Of a stretch of 64,000 bases of DNA, positions 23,526 through 32,043 are shown in pieces. Location of the stretch: assembly GCA_034419075.1 (NCBI GenBank), contig DAOULR010000018.1, positions 62,001 through 126,000 of the forward strand, in the 5' to 3' direction. Position 1 is the first letter of the stretch. Every line of letters starts with the position of its first letter. Below the pieces are notes generated by a model. That model was not told the DNA's origin and did not search any database. It saw only the letters and a program-made list of their open reading frames with translations. Origin of the DNA: E44-bin88 sp034419075. Its GTDB lineage: Bacteria > Chloroflexota > Dehalococcoidia > Dehalococcoidales > BS750m-G39. Both the position numbers and the translations under genes were made by a program.

Positions 23526-25997
23526 TTAATTCAGTCCGTGTTCTGTCCGGGCAATGATCTCGTCCTGAATAGCAGGCGGCAAGTCCACGAAGTAAGCACT
23601 GTACCCGGCTACCCTTACGATTAGATGCTTCCACTGTTCAGGGTGTTTTTTTGCCTCCAGCAGGTCTTCCCGGCCGGTGATATTGAACTGAACATGCCAC
23701 CCGCCCCGGTCGAAGAATGTCTTCAGCATTGACAGCATCTTGTCGATTGACGGTCGAGTCTGGAGTATTGAAGGAGTAAACTTCATGTTCAGCACCAGGC
23801 TATCCATATATGGAATAATGTGATCTGCCTTGGTGGCCGATTTTATCAGTGCGGTAGGTCCATTAACGTCCGCGCCTACCATGGGGGACAAACCGGCGTC
23901 GTATAACGGTGTCTTCGCCTTCCTGCCGTTGGGTAAGGCCCCGGTTACTTCGCCGGCGGGATAGTGCCCGGTGAGAGCCGGCCGCGAGACTCGCCACGGT
24001 CTCCCGGTACAGGGATTGGGTTTATCCAAAATTATTTCGTTGGACTTCAGCGAAACGTAGTTAAAGATATCGTCAACATAATCATCATCATTACCGTATT
24101 TGGGCGCCTGCAGGCACATCTGATGAATGTCTTCATAACCTTCCCAGTCAGCCTTCAAAGCTTCCATTAGCTTGGCCATGGTGACCTTCTTGTCATCGAA
24201 CACCAGCTTCTTGATGGCGGCAAAGGCATCAGCCACATCCACGCACCCGCGCTGGCCGAAACAAACTCCCATGTCGGGATACCGCTCGCCGCCTTCGTAC
24301 ACATCGAGTCCCCTTTTCAGGCAATCTTCTATTATTATCGAAGTCAAAGGGGTTCCTAGATGCTCTACCTTGGACGAATAACCGACCCAGTATTCCGTGG
24401 CGGCTTTCTCGACAAAATGGTCATACTGCGTCCAGAAGGCCTCATACAATTGCTCTATGTCGGTGAACTTGGTGACGTCGCCCGTCTCTTTGCCCACCTT
24501 CATTCCCGTCCTGGGGTCTACACCGTTATTCAGCGTAATCTCCAGTACCTTGGGTATAATGATGTAAGCCGCAATCTTACTGGCTAAATTACAATGGCTT
24601 ACCACATAAGACAGACACCCCGCAGCGCTCCATTCTACGGCATCTTCGTAAGTATATCCGGTAGCCAAAAAGTTCCGTATGGCAATGCGGTCATTGAGGA
24701 AGGCCGGGATGCCGCCCTGCGTATCACGGTTGGTCTCGATTGCCTTGACCATGAACTCATAGTCCATCCCGTTATGCCAGCGGATATATATGCCGGGCTG
24801 GGGCATTTTTATCTGCCGTGCTACCTCCAGAATCAGGTAGGAAAGATCGTTAGTGGCGTCCAGGCCGTCTTTCGTGGTACCGCCAAGGGTAACCTGCTGT
24901 AAAAGCGAGCCAGCTGCTTCCTTCTCGAAGTAAGAGCCGCTTACCATTTGTAATTCGTTTAACTTTACCCACACCAGTCCGAGCAGCTCCGCCGCTTCTT
25001 GGCGGGTAAGCCTGCCTTCCTTCAGGTCATTCTCATAGTAGGGATATAAATACTGGTCCATTCTGGACGGGCAGGGGCCGGAGTGATAGGGAGCCTCTTT
25101 CCGAAGCCCGATATGAATGAACCAGTAGAACTGCAAAGCTTCACGGAAGGTCCGGGGCGGATTTTCTGGCACCCATTCGCAGCACTCCGCTATTTCTTCT
25201 AGTTCCTGCTTTCTCACCGGATCCCGTTCTGTTTTAGCCATCTTCCTGGCTAGGTCAGCGTGCCTATTGGCATATTTAATCAACGCCTCGCAGGTCATGA
25301 CAATTACGTCGAGAATAACGGTCTTGTGGTAGATGGCCGTGTAGTCATTAGGCACATACTGGGCCGACCGGATGGTCTTTTCCTTCTCTTCCTTGGCCCG
25401 CCGGATAATGCCTCCGAGGCCGTCTCGCATAATGTGCGGGCTGAAGATCGTCTGCGTCTTGTAGACCGTGCCGTTGACATCGGGGAGGACTGCTACCTTA
25501 CCCTTCCTACCGTCAATCAGGTCGGTGTAGCTGTCTCCCATTTTATTTTGCCACGCCCGATATACAATGTCATTGACCGACCTGCCGATCCAGTAATTGG
25601 CCACTTCTCTGATACCTGCCTCATCCGGATCTATGGAAGCCATCATCACTTCGCTCATCGTTCGGTGCTTCCGCTGCTCAAGTGCCTCCAGAACATCGTA
25701 AGGACTGCACTCCGGTACGATTTCAGCGCCACGGACAGCTTTGGTCTCGACACCTACAATGAGCTCTCCATCCCGGATGATAATAGGTGAGTCTTCCAGT
25801 ACTCGGGCAAAGGCTTTGGCCCACCTTATACGGTTGGGGTCAGCCTCCGTCTCCTTCCATGAATTTGTGAGCGAGCGGGCCCTTTGAAATAAGATCTCCC
25901 GCGGGGCATTAATACATTCTTGTTTGCGCTTTTTCACACGCTCAGTAAGAACGTTCACTTTGCTGGTCTCTTCTACTGCTGAAGTGCTGATGACCAT
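23526..25997 (-). CDS. Glycyl radical enzyme of unassigned type
   Basis: An 823-residue glycyl radical enzyme of the pyruvate formate-lyase superfamily. The radical glycine is Gly798 in RVAGYSAYF and the thiyl cysteine is Cys461 in SAAGCLSYVVSHC. The Cys is followed by Leu-Ser, not by Val-Glu, so it lacks the Glu that serves as base in the GCVE enzymes (glycerol/diol dehydratase, choline lyase, hydroxyphenylacetate decarboxylase). In that respect it resembles C-C bond forming or breaking members such as PFL and benzylsuccinate synthase, but it lacks their CC and CMSPG signatures. The Gly-Gly-Trp-His region FFDRGGWHVQFN is intact. Strong GGGGGAG site before the ATG. Substrate unknown. Confidence 0.93.
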   Translation of the reverse strand: MVISTSAVEETSKVNVLTERVKKRKQECINAPREILFQRARSLTNSWKETEADPNRIRWAKAFARVLEDSPIIIRDGELIVGVETKAVRGAEIVPECSPYDVLEALEQRKHRTMSEVMMASIDPDEAGIREVANYWIGRSVNDIVYRAWQNKMGDSYTDLIDGRKGKVAVLPDVNGTVYKTQTIFSPHIMRDGLGGIIRRAKEEKEKTIRSAQYVPNDYTAIYHKTVILDVIVMTCEALIKYANRHADLARKMAKTERDPVRKQELEEIAECCEWVPENPPRTFREALQFYWFIHIGLRKEAPYHSGPCPSRMDQYLYPYYENDLKEGRLTRQEAAELLGLVWVKLNELQMVSGSYFEKEAAGSLLQQVTLGGTTKDGLDATNDLSYLILEVARQIKMPQPGIYIRWHNGMDYEFMVKAIETNRDTQGGIPAFLNDRIAIRNFLATGYTYEDAVEWSAAGCLSYVVSHCNLASKIAAYIIIPKVLEITLNNGVDPRTGMKVGKETGDVTKFTDIEQLYEAFWTQYDHFVEKAATEYWVGYSSKVEHLGTPLTSIIIEDCLKRGLDVYEGGERYPDMGVCFGQRGCVDVADAFAAIKKLVFDDKKVTMAKLMEALKADWEGYEDIHQMCLQAPKYGNDDDYVDDIFNYVSLKSNEIILDKPNPCTGRPWRVSRPALTGHYPAGEVTGALPNGRKAKTPLYDAGLSPMVGADVNGPTALIKSATKADHIIPYMDSLVLNMKFTPSILQTRPSIDKMLSMLKTFFDRGGWHVQFNITGREDLLEAKKHPEQWKHLIVRVAGYSAYFVDLPPAIQDEIIARTEHGLN

Positions 25998-26206
25998 AGC
26001 TCCCCCTTTATTTATCGGTCTTTTAATTATTCTTAAAGATAATTTATTGTTGTTCTTGTGGAAGTCATTTAGTTACATATGCAACGACTTTATTATACTC
26101 CCTTCTGGGTGAACGTGCAATGGATTGAAATTGCAGGTTGCGTTAATTAGTTGGGGAAAACTAACCCCGTAGCCTTGCTCCTTCGACCAGAACTCATCCC
26201 AGTCGC

Positions 26207-26308
26207 CCTTATTATGCCACAGTCCTTAATTTGAGTAGATTATTCACTCCTTATTATGCCAAATCTGCTAAATCCTACATTGACGGTTTGAAAAAACTTC
26301 TCTAAAAT
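26207..26308 (+). promoter_or_regulatory. UroD-gene promoter with two 13-bp direct repeats
   Basis: In the ~360-bp gap between the divergent glycyl radical enzyme and UroD genes, CCTTATTATGCCA occurs at 26207-26219 and again at 26249-26261, 42 bp apart, which is four helical turns. A promoter TTGACG (26280-26285), 17 nt, TAAAAT (26303-26308) follows directly. The repeats are a good candidate operator. The rest of the gap, 25998-26206, holds a small TTAGTT/AACTAA hairpin near 26152 and nothing else that I can name. Confidence 0.6.
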
Positions 26309-26356
26309 AGTCCTCAATATCGTGGGTACTAAACGAGCTTGAGGAGGAAATGAAAC

Positions 26357-26410
26357 ATGGCTGATGACTTTGTCAGCTTACTAGCCAAGGCATGGATAGG
26401 GAGCAAATAA
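26357..26410 (+). other. 17-codon leader frame ending in TAA, in frame with the UroD gene
   Basis: Behind a very strong ribosome site (GAGGAGGAA, 26341-26349) the ATG at 26357 opens MADDFVSLLAKAWIGSK and then TAA. The next codon is the GTG at 26411 that starts the UroD-family protein in the same frame. Either this is a coupled leader peptide, or the TAA is a nonsense mutation or base error that splits the true N-terminus of the downstream protein. Confidence 0.5.
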
Positions 26411-27739
26411 GTGGATAAAGAATGGGCCGGGTTATCACCGGAAGCAAAGCTGGAGAAGATGTTCGAGTCTTGGTTTAAGCCACAGGGCATAGACTTTATC
26501 AGTTTGGAAGCAGAGAAGGCGTATCAGGAAAGGGTAGCCAGGATAAAGGACGCTATGCAATTACGAGTACCGGACAGGGTCCCGGTCATCCCTTATGTCG
26601 GGAATTTTCCAGCCCATTATGTTGGGATGACAATTCAGGAAACCATGTATAACCCCGACAAGGCTTGCCGTGCAAGTGAAAAATTTACTTTTGAATTTGC
26701 GCCAGATGCACATTCCGGTTCTGCCGTGCCTGGGCGGGTCTACGATATTATCGACTATAAGCTTTATGTGTGGCCAGGTCATGGTGTCGGCCCTGATGCA
26801 CCGTTTCAGTGCGTTGAAGGTGAGTATATGAAAGCAGATGAATATGATGCGCTGATTCAAGACCCGTCCGATTTCTGGATGAGAATTTACCTGCCTCGAG
26901 TTATCGGTGTGCTGGAACCTCTCAGCAATCTCTCGCCAATGCCCAATATGGCCGAAATAATCAGCGTGCTCGACCTTATCCTGGGGTACGGCATGCCGGA
27001 AATTCTCAGCGCCTTTGGGGTCCTTGCCAAAGCGAGAGAGGAAGCTATGAAATGGGGGGAGGTTATAAGTGGCAGTAACAAAAAGGTAATGAAAGCGGGG
27101 TTCCCCATGCTGATTGGTGGTCACTGCAAAGCACCTTTTGACGTGCTCGGTGATACCCTCAGGGGAACCCGAGGCATAATGCTGGATATGTACCGTCAAC
27201 CTGATAAGCTTCTCGAAGCTATGGAAAGGCTGACGCCCTTGATGATTAATGAAGCGGTATCAAGCGCACGTTCCTCGGCTAGGCCTGTGGTGATGATGCC
27301 TTTGCACAAAGGCGCTGAAGGTTTTATGTCTGATGAGCAATACAAGACGTTCTACTGGCCCACTCTCAGAAAGGTTATACTGGGCATAATTGACGAAGGC
27401 CTCATACCGGTACCCTTTGCTGAAGGCTCCTACGATTCACGTCTGGAGATTATCAGGGATTTGCCCAAAGGCAAGGTCGTATGGAGGTTTGACCAAACAA
27501 ATATGTCCAGGGCCAAGGAAATCCTGGGTGATAGAGCCTGTATCTACGGAAATGTGCCAGCGCCGATGTTAGACACCGGAACGCCCGATGAGGTGAAGGC
27601 CTACTGTAAACAACTTATCGACGTTGCCGGTAAAGGCGGTGGCTTCATATTGTCCCCGGGCTCAAGTCTTGATATGGCCAAACCGCAAAACGTGCGGGCT
27701 ATGATAGAATTCACCAAGGAATATGGCATATATGGGTAA
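26411..27739 (+). CDS. Uroporphyrinogen decarboxylase-like (MtaA/CmuA-type) protein
   Basis: A 442-residue protein of the UroD superfamily, longer than true HemE. The family is seen in RIKDAMQLRVPDRVPVIPYVG, ILSAFG...KAREEAMKWGE, PLHKGAEGFMSDEQYKTFYWPTLRKVI and the late RACIYGNVPAPMLDTGTPDEVKAYCKQLID with ILSPGSSLDMAKPQNVRAMIE. This group includes corrinoid methyltransferases (MtaA, CmuA) and uncharacterised catabolic enzymes. It has no heme-pathway neighbours and stands among acyl-CoA genes, so a catabolic role, perhaps methyl transfer or C-C cleavage, is more likely. No corrinoid protein is encoded nearby. Start uncertain because an in-frame ATG with a strong ribosome site lies 18 codons upstream behind a stop. 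Confidence 0.85.
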   Translation: MDKEWAGLSPEAKLEKMFESWFKPQGIDFISLEAEKAYQERVARIKDAMQLRVPDRVPVIPYVGNFPAHYVGMTIQETMYNPDKACRASEKFTFEFAPDAHSGSAVPGRVYDIIDYKLYVWPGHGVGPDAPFQCVEGEYMKADEYDALIQDPSDFWMRIYLPRVIGVLEPLSNLSPMPNMAEIISVLDLILGYGMPEILSAFGVLAKAREEAMKWGEVISGSNKKVMKAGFPMLIGGHCKAPFDVLGDTLRGTRGIMLDMYRQPDKLLEAMERLTPLMINEAVSSARSSARPVVMMPLHKGAEGFMSDEQYKTFYWPTLRKVILGIIDEGLIPVPFAEGSYDSRLEIIRDLPKGKVVWRFDQTNMSRAKEILGDRACIYGNVPAPMLDTGTPDEVKAYCKQLIDVAGKGGGFILSPGSSLDMAKPQNVRAMIEFTKEYGIYG

Positions 27740-27840
27740 GCGGTAAATAATGGCAATGGCTCGCACATGCGAAGGCGCTACCACGTCAGCTGTTATTATC
27801 GTATTGGAAAGACACACTAGGATATCCCACAACACCATGC

Positions 27841-27870
27841 TCACCCCGGTATCAGTGGGGTGATTTACTT
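27841..27870 (+). terminator. Intrinsic terminator after the UroD gene
   Basis: TCACCCC (27841-27847) pairs with GGGGTGA (27857-27863) around a 9-nt loop, followed by TTTACTT. It lies between the convergent UroD and SnoaL genes and could serve both. Confidence 0.6.
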
Positions 27871-28476
27871 AATAGTGGTGGGATGTTCCCAGTGAAAGGG
27901 GACGACGTACCCGGATGGGTACGGATGGTAAGCAGTGGGCATCGCATCGGGTTTCACCGGATAATCTACCGATTCGTCAATTACTGGAGTCTTTAACCAG
28001 CCGTCCTCATATGGAGTCCGAAAAGTAAGGTTGAGATATAGTTTCTTGAACTTCCACTTCCCGTCTTCTTTTATATACTCGTTTTCATATATACCATGTG
28101 CCCAGGTTTGCCTTTGTACCCCTTCTATTGGTCTAACCCCCATTATCCAGGCATGCCATCTTCCCTTTGCCGTCTTGCCGCCTGGGTCTACATCAACAAC
28201 ACCCTGCAGTTGCATAGTAATTTGCATATCTCCCGGCATAGGTGGCCTTTTTTCACTCCCTATCACCGCTTCACCAAAAAATTTCTTGACCCCCTCCTTG
28301 CCCAAGAATAAACCGCGGTCAGCTACTTCAATAGACTCTGTATTATCAGAGAACATGTCAATAATCTTATCATCCCGCTTGGCATACAGGTAATAACCAT
28401 ACATTCTTTGCAGCTTCTTTATCTCCTCAATATCCTCTAAGGTCGTAATCCTGGCTTCCAATTCTTCTAAATTCAT
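27865..28476 (-). CDS. SnoaL-like domain protein
   Basis: A 203-residue protein beginning MNLEELEARITTLEDIEEIKKLQRMYGYYL, the standard opening of the SnoaL_4-type group, with KFFGEAVIGSEKR and a repeated W-rich strand region (GRWHAWIMGV, AHGIYENEYIKEDGKWKFKKLYLNLTF). Members of this subgroup act as dehydratases or isomerases on small acids, or have no known activity. The C-terminal 40 residues are Pro/Tyr-rich. It is the only minus-strand gene in this part of the island. Confidence 0.85.
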   Translation of the reverse strand: MNLEELEARITTLEDIEEIKKLQRMYGYYLYAKRDDKIIDMFSDNTESIEVADRGLFLGKEGVKKFFGEAVIGSEKRPPMPGDMQITMQLQGVVDVDPGGKTAKGRWHAWIMGVRPIEGVQRQTWAHGIYENEYIKEDGKWKFKKLYLNLTFRTPYEDGWLKTPVIDESVDYPVKPDAMPTAYHPYPSGYVVPFHWEHPTTIK

Positions 28477-28723
28477 GATGCGCCTCCTTCTTTAGTCCCC
28501 CAATTTATGGTTGCACTCTTGTCTAAGAGGAAAATTATAGCGGGAGTTCTAGAAAAACTCAACGCAGTTTCGAGAACAAAGAGCCCACTCCAGCTTGACA
28601 AGCGTAGCGCAGAATTCTATTCTTGTGCTGAAAGAATAAACTTTTCAACGCAATTTGTGTCATCGAAACCTTGTAGAGGAGAGATACGCTAAAGCGATTA
28701 CACGACTAGAGGAGGTAAGCTAA

Positions 28724-29764
28724 ATGGAATTGGGGAGTATAAACCTGGTCGTGGAAGACCCGGATGCGGCTTTGAGGACATATTTGAAGTTATTTGGGAC
28801 AAACAATGTCCAAGAGGTGATTAAGCTAAAGGGATTAAACGATACCGTTGACACAGTAGATGGGTACTTACTTAAGACAAAACCAGTAAATCTCGGCATC
28901 TTCAGACCGCGTCAGTCAACGGGCAGAATGGCAGAATTTCTCCAAAAAAATGGAGAGGGAATTCACCATATTGACCTCCATTTAGGACAAGACGATTTTG
29001 AGCAGACTTATAGCCAGTTCAAAAATCAGGGTCTGCCGGTGTCCGATAAACTGGTATATGTCGGGAAATTCAGCGAAGCAATATTCTGGCTAGAAGAGAG
29101 TGGAGCACAGGGGTTGCCGGTTAAATTTACCACCAAGACCTACCACGGTTTAAAGATGTGGAAAGACACGGTTTATTTGGACACCCCACAGAGATTTGAG
29201 ACAATTAGTATTACTGAAGAATACCATAGGCCAAGAGTAAATTTGGGGACTATTATGGTCACGGTTAAGGAGTTGAAAGAACAACAACAGATTTGGTCAG
29301 CCATCCTGTCACGACCGGCACTGGAGGTTGGCAACCTTTCTACACTGGAACAGGGGAAGGTTGACGACGGACGTGGAAACATTTTTGTGCCGATCAAATA
29401 CCGATTTCCAGGAAGTGGAGCGATAAATCTATATTGTGCGTTAAACGAAGATGCACCGATTAATAGGGTTATGGCTCGCAGGAGAAGAGATGTGATGTAC
29501 TATAACATATGTAGCTATGTTACCCGGGACAAGGTCCACCAATACTGGAAACAACTGGAGGAAGCTGGCTTTGCCATGGTCGATCCAAAACCCATGCTTA
29601 ACAGTAATGCCGGTAACGGGAATTACTTCTTCTTTGTGCATCCGATAAGCGCACATGGTGTACTCTTTGAGGTCGTGTCAGCCTACATAATGGATGAAGG
29701 GCATGGGGCGGTTTACGATTGGAGTGATACGGAAACGTATATGGTACCTCCTGAAATCCATTGA
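28724..29764 (+). CDS. Two-module VOC (glyoxalase/epimerase-like) protein
   Basis: A 346-residue protein with two vicinal-oxygen-chelate modules, residues ~1-150 and ~170-340. Module 1 begins MELGSINLVVEDPDAALRTYLKLFG and has GEGIHHIDLHLG, as in methylmalonyl-CoA epimerase (a metal-binding His). Module 2 contains NLGTIMVTVKELKEQQQIWSAIL and a final GVLFEVV with the metal-binding Glu. GAGGAGG precedes the ATG. It could epimerise an acyl-CoA or open a ring; with only partial metal sites visible I cannot choose. It starts a plus-strand set with the small unknown gene and the second CocE-like gene. Confidence 0.82.
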   Translation: MELGSINLVVEDPDAALRTYLKLFGTNNVQEVIKLKGLNDTVDTVDGYLLKTKPVNLGIFRPRQSTGRMAEFLQKNGEGIHHIDLHLGQDDFEQTYSQFKNQGLPVSDKLVYVGKFSEAIFWLEESGAQGLPVKFTTKTYHGLKMWKDTVYLDTPQRFETISITEEYHRPRVNLGTIMVTVKELKEQQQIWSAILSRPALEVGNLSTLEQGKVDDGRGNIFVPIKYRFPGSGAINLYCALNEDAPINRVMARRRRDVMYYNICSYVTRDKVHQYWKQLEEAGFAMVDPKPMLNSNAGNGNYFFFVHPISAHGVLFEVVSAYIMDEGHGAVYDWSDTETYMVPPEIH

Positions 29765-29809
29765 TTTCAATTCTTTAGGGGAGCTGCTTAAATAGAAAAG
29801 GGGTAAGCG

Positions 29810-30154
29810 ATGGAAAAATTTGCAAACACTGAATTAAGATTAAACAAAAGCGTAAAGAAGGGGGACAAAGAATCTCTGCTCTCGCTATTCAGTGCTGCGG
29901 AAAGATTTAAGCATATGGAGGTACTTACGAATGCAGATGAAGGTGCGAGCATTAAAGTCGTCTTAGAAGGATTGGGGGAAGCTGACCTCAAGCTTGGTGA
30001 TGATATGGAGAAGGGACAGCAAAAAACTTTTATGACTCTTTTTTGGTATAGTGAAAAATCGAAACCGATTGAAATGAAGAGGAACGCTGAAGCGGGTGAG
30101 AGCATCGTGGTAAACATGGGGTTGAGGCCTCCTATACGTGGTGCGTCAAAATAA
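29810..30154 (+). CDS. Small Lys/Glu-rich protein of unknown function
   Basis: A 114-residue protein that I do not recognise. It seems to hold two loosely repeated units: RFKHMEVLTNADEGASIKVVLEGLG near the middle and SKPIEMKRNAEAGESIVVNMGLRPP near the end share a pattern of x-MEV/MKR-xNAxxGxSIxV. It is highly charged, with no signal or membrane helix. It lies 45 nt after the VOC gene and 49 nt before the second CocE-like gene, so it belongs to that operon. Its codon use is noticeably A-rich. Confidence 0.65.
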   Translation: MEKFANTELRLNKSVKKGDKESLLSLFSAAERFKHMEVLTNADEGASIKVVLEGLGEADLKLGDDMEKGQQKTFMTLFWYSEKSKPIEMKRNAEAGESIVVNMGLRPPIRGASK

Positions 30155-30203
30155 ACTACCGAAATAGGTATAGTTGCGTCATAAATCATTAAGGGAGTCC
30201 GTA

Positions 30204-31943
30204 ATGGATGCTATCATCGGTACCGGGAAGATATCTAAAAGGGAGTATGGTATTGCAGCAAACCGTGATATAACTGTCCCCATGAGCGATGGCGTTAACA
30301 TTAACCTTGACATCTTTCGCCCGGATAGTAACGGAAAGTTCCCGGCACTGGTAGCAATGTCAGCATTCAACAAGGAGATTCAATCGGATCGCGTCTGGCC
30401 TTCGGCGGCAAGAAGCCGGCGTATTCGGGGCACGCCAGACGGGTGCTTGGAAGCCGGCCCCACAGATTTCTTTGTCCGCCGCGGTTATGTACATATCATC
30501 GGCAGTGTGCGCGGAACAGGGAAGTCGGGGGGTGCCTATAACTATCTTGGACCTAGGGAAATTAGAGATACATATGAGATTATAGAATGGGCGGCAAAGC
30601 AGCCCTGGTGCAACGGCAACGTGGGTATGATAGGAATGGGCTACTATGCCGCGCATCATCTTTTGGCGGCATCCCTGCAACCGCCGCACCTCAAGTGCAT
30701 CGCTCCCATCGGCGCATTTTGGGATAATTACCGGGAATTCTGGTGGCCCGGTGGCATCCTCCAGAAAGGGTTCCTCAGGTGGCTTATTTCTCTGGTTAAC
30801 CTCGATGTTCACACCGAGGAGAGCGTGCTCCTGAAGGAACTGGGTGAGGATGGGTTTAAAGAGACAATCGCCCGTGCCCTGGCGGATAAGGATCTCAGCA
30901 GTGACCGGGAGATTGTGGAAGCTTTGAAGAATCCCGACGTTCTCCCGAACGCGAACTACTTAGACATGCTTCTTCATCCGACAGACGGCCCTTACTGGCA
31001 GGTCCGTAACCCAGACTATGACAAGATCAAGGTACCTGCCTATCTGGGAGCGGCCAAGCACCGTCCCGGGCCATTTTACCACTGGGCCGAAATGAAGGTG
31101 CCCAAGAAGCTAATATTCTTCCCACCCAGTTACACTGACCGTCCCTTCTACCAGATTTCATGGGAGCAACTGCGCTGGTTCGACTACTGGCTGAAAGAGA
31201 TAGATACGGGCATCATGGATGAGACGGCAGTCAAGATGTTTGTCCGGGGCTTAAACGAGTGGAAGATGGGAGACGACTGGCCTTTTCCAGAGACGAAATG
31301 GATTCCCTTCAACCTTCACTATAACAATCGCATGCTGTGTGAGATAGAGCCGTGGCCCGATGCGCCCTCCTATTCATACACTGATGCCCCGGGAGATCGT
31401 GGCTTTCTTAAATATTCCTCGGCGCCGATGGTGGAGAATACGGAGATGGTGGGCCCGATTACCTTAAACCTTTATGCCTCGTCCCGCGGCACCGACATGA
31501 ATTTCCTTGTTGGACTGTATGACGCCGACCCGAAGGGCAATGAGACTCGCCTGACAGAAGGTGCGCTGAAGGCTTCGCACCGTGAGCTGGACCCGAAGCA
31601 GTCAAAACCGTGGCTTCCCGTCCACACGCATACGAACCCACAGCCTCTGCTGCCGGGGCAGGTGTATCAGTTTTCCATCCCTCTATTTCCCACAGCCAAT
31701 CTCTTCAAGGCGGGGCACCGGATTGTTCTCAAAATCAGCAGTGCCGACGATGAGCCAGAGGATATCCACCAGGCGGGTTTTGAGCATCTTTGTCGGCAAA
31801 CGCCCAACACGATTACGGTTTACCACAGTGCCCGGTATCCCTCACACTTGCTTTTGCCGATTACCCGGGGCAACATCGTTGGCACCTACGTTTCCGGGGG
31901 CGATATAAGCCTGAAGACCAAGGAATTTATGAAACTGACTTAA
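30204..31943 (+). CDS. CocE/NonD-like alpha/beta-hydrolase homologue lacking the catalytic triad (copy 2)
   Basis: A 579-residue close paralogue of the protein at 19256-20995, collinear from end to end with most residues identical. The ATG at 30204 has AAGGGAG upstream and matches the paralogue's GTG start; a TTG at 30174 is unlikely. As in copy 1 the nucleophile position is glycine (GMGYYA, Gly146), the Asp region reads GAAKHRPGPFYHW and the His region PPSYTDRPFY. Because both copies share the same replacements, the change is older than the duplication. The C-terminal jelly-roll is intact. It might bind the pathway substrate or have gained new chemistry through the conserved Tyr-Tyr and His residues. 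Confidence 0.8.
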   Translation: MDAIIGTGKISKREYGIAANRDITVPMSDGVNINLDIFRPDSNGKFPALVAMSAFNKEIQSDRVWPSAARSRRIRGTPDGCLEAGPTDFFVRRGYVHIIGSVRGTGKSGGAYNYLGPREIRDTYEIIEWAAKQPWCNGNVGMIGMGYYAAHHLLAASLQPPHLKCIAPIGAFWDNYREFWWPGGILQKGFLRWLISLVNLDVHTEESVLLKELGEDGFKETIARALADKDLSSDREIVEALKNPDVLPNANYLDMLLHPTDGPYWQVRNPDYDKIKVPAYLGAAKHRPGPFYHWAEMKVPKKLIFFPPSYTDRPFYQISWEQLRWFDYWLKEIDTGIMDETAVKMFVRGLNEWKMGDDWPFPETKWIPFNLHYNNRMLCEIEPWPDAPSYSYTDAPGDRGFLKYSSAPMVENTEMVGPITLNLYASSRGTDMNFLVGLYDADPKGNETRLTEGALKASHRELDPKQSKPWLPVHTHTNPQPLLPGQVYQFSIPLFPTANLFKAGHRIVLKISSADDEPEDIHQAGFEHLCRQTPNTITVYHSARYPSHLLLPITRGNIVGTYVSGGDISLKTKEFMKLT

Positions 31944-32043
31944 GCCCGAAAATGTGAGCATGCAAGCTGTCTGCGTATTCAGCTTGAACAACTCGTTACA
32001 TATGCTTCAACTTTGCTACCGCCCATGAAAAGCGGATAATTCG

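Noticed and set aside
23526..25997. Calling the glycyl radical enzyme pyruvate formate-lyase or benzylsuccinate synthase
   Set aside because: It has neither the double Cys of PFL nor the CMSPG loop of benzylsuccinate synthase, and no small subunits are encoded nearby.
26411..27739. Calling the UroD-family protein HemE
   Set aside because: It is about 90 residues longer than HemE, diverges at the N-terminus and has no heme-synthesis neighbours.
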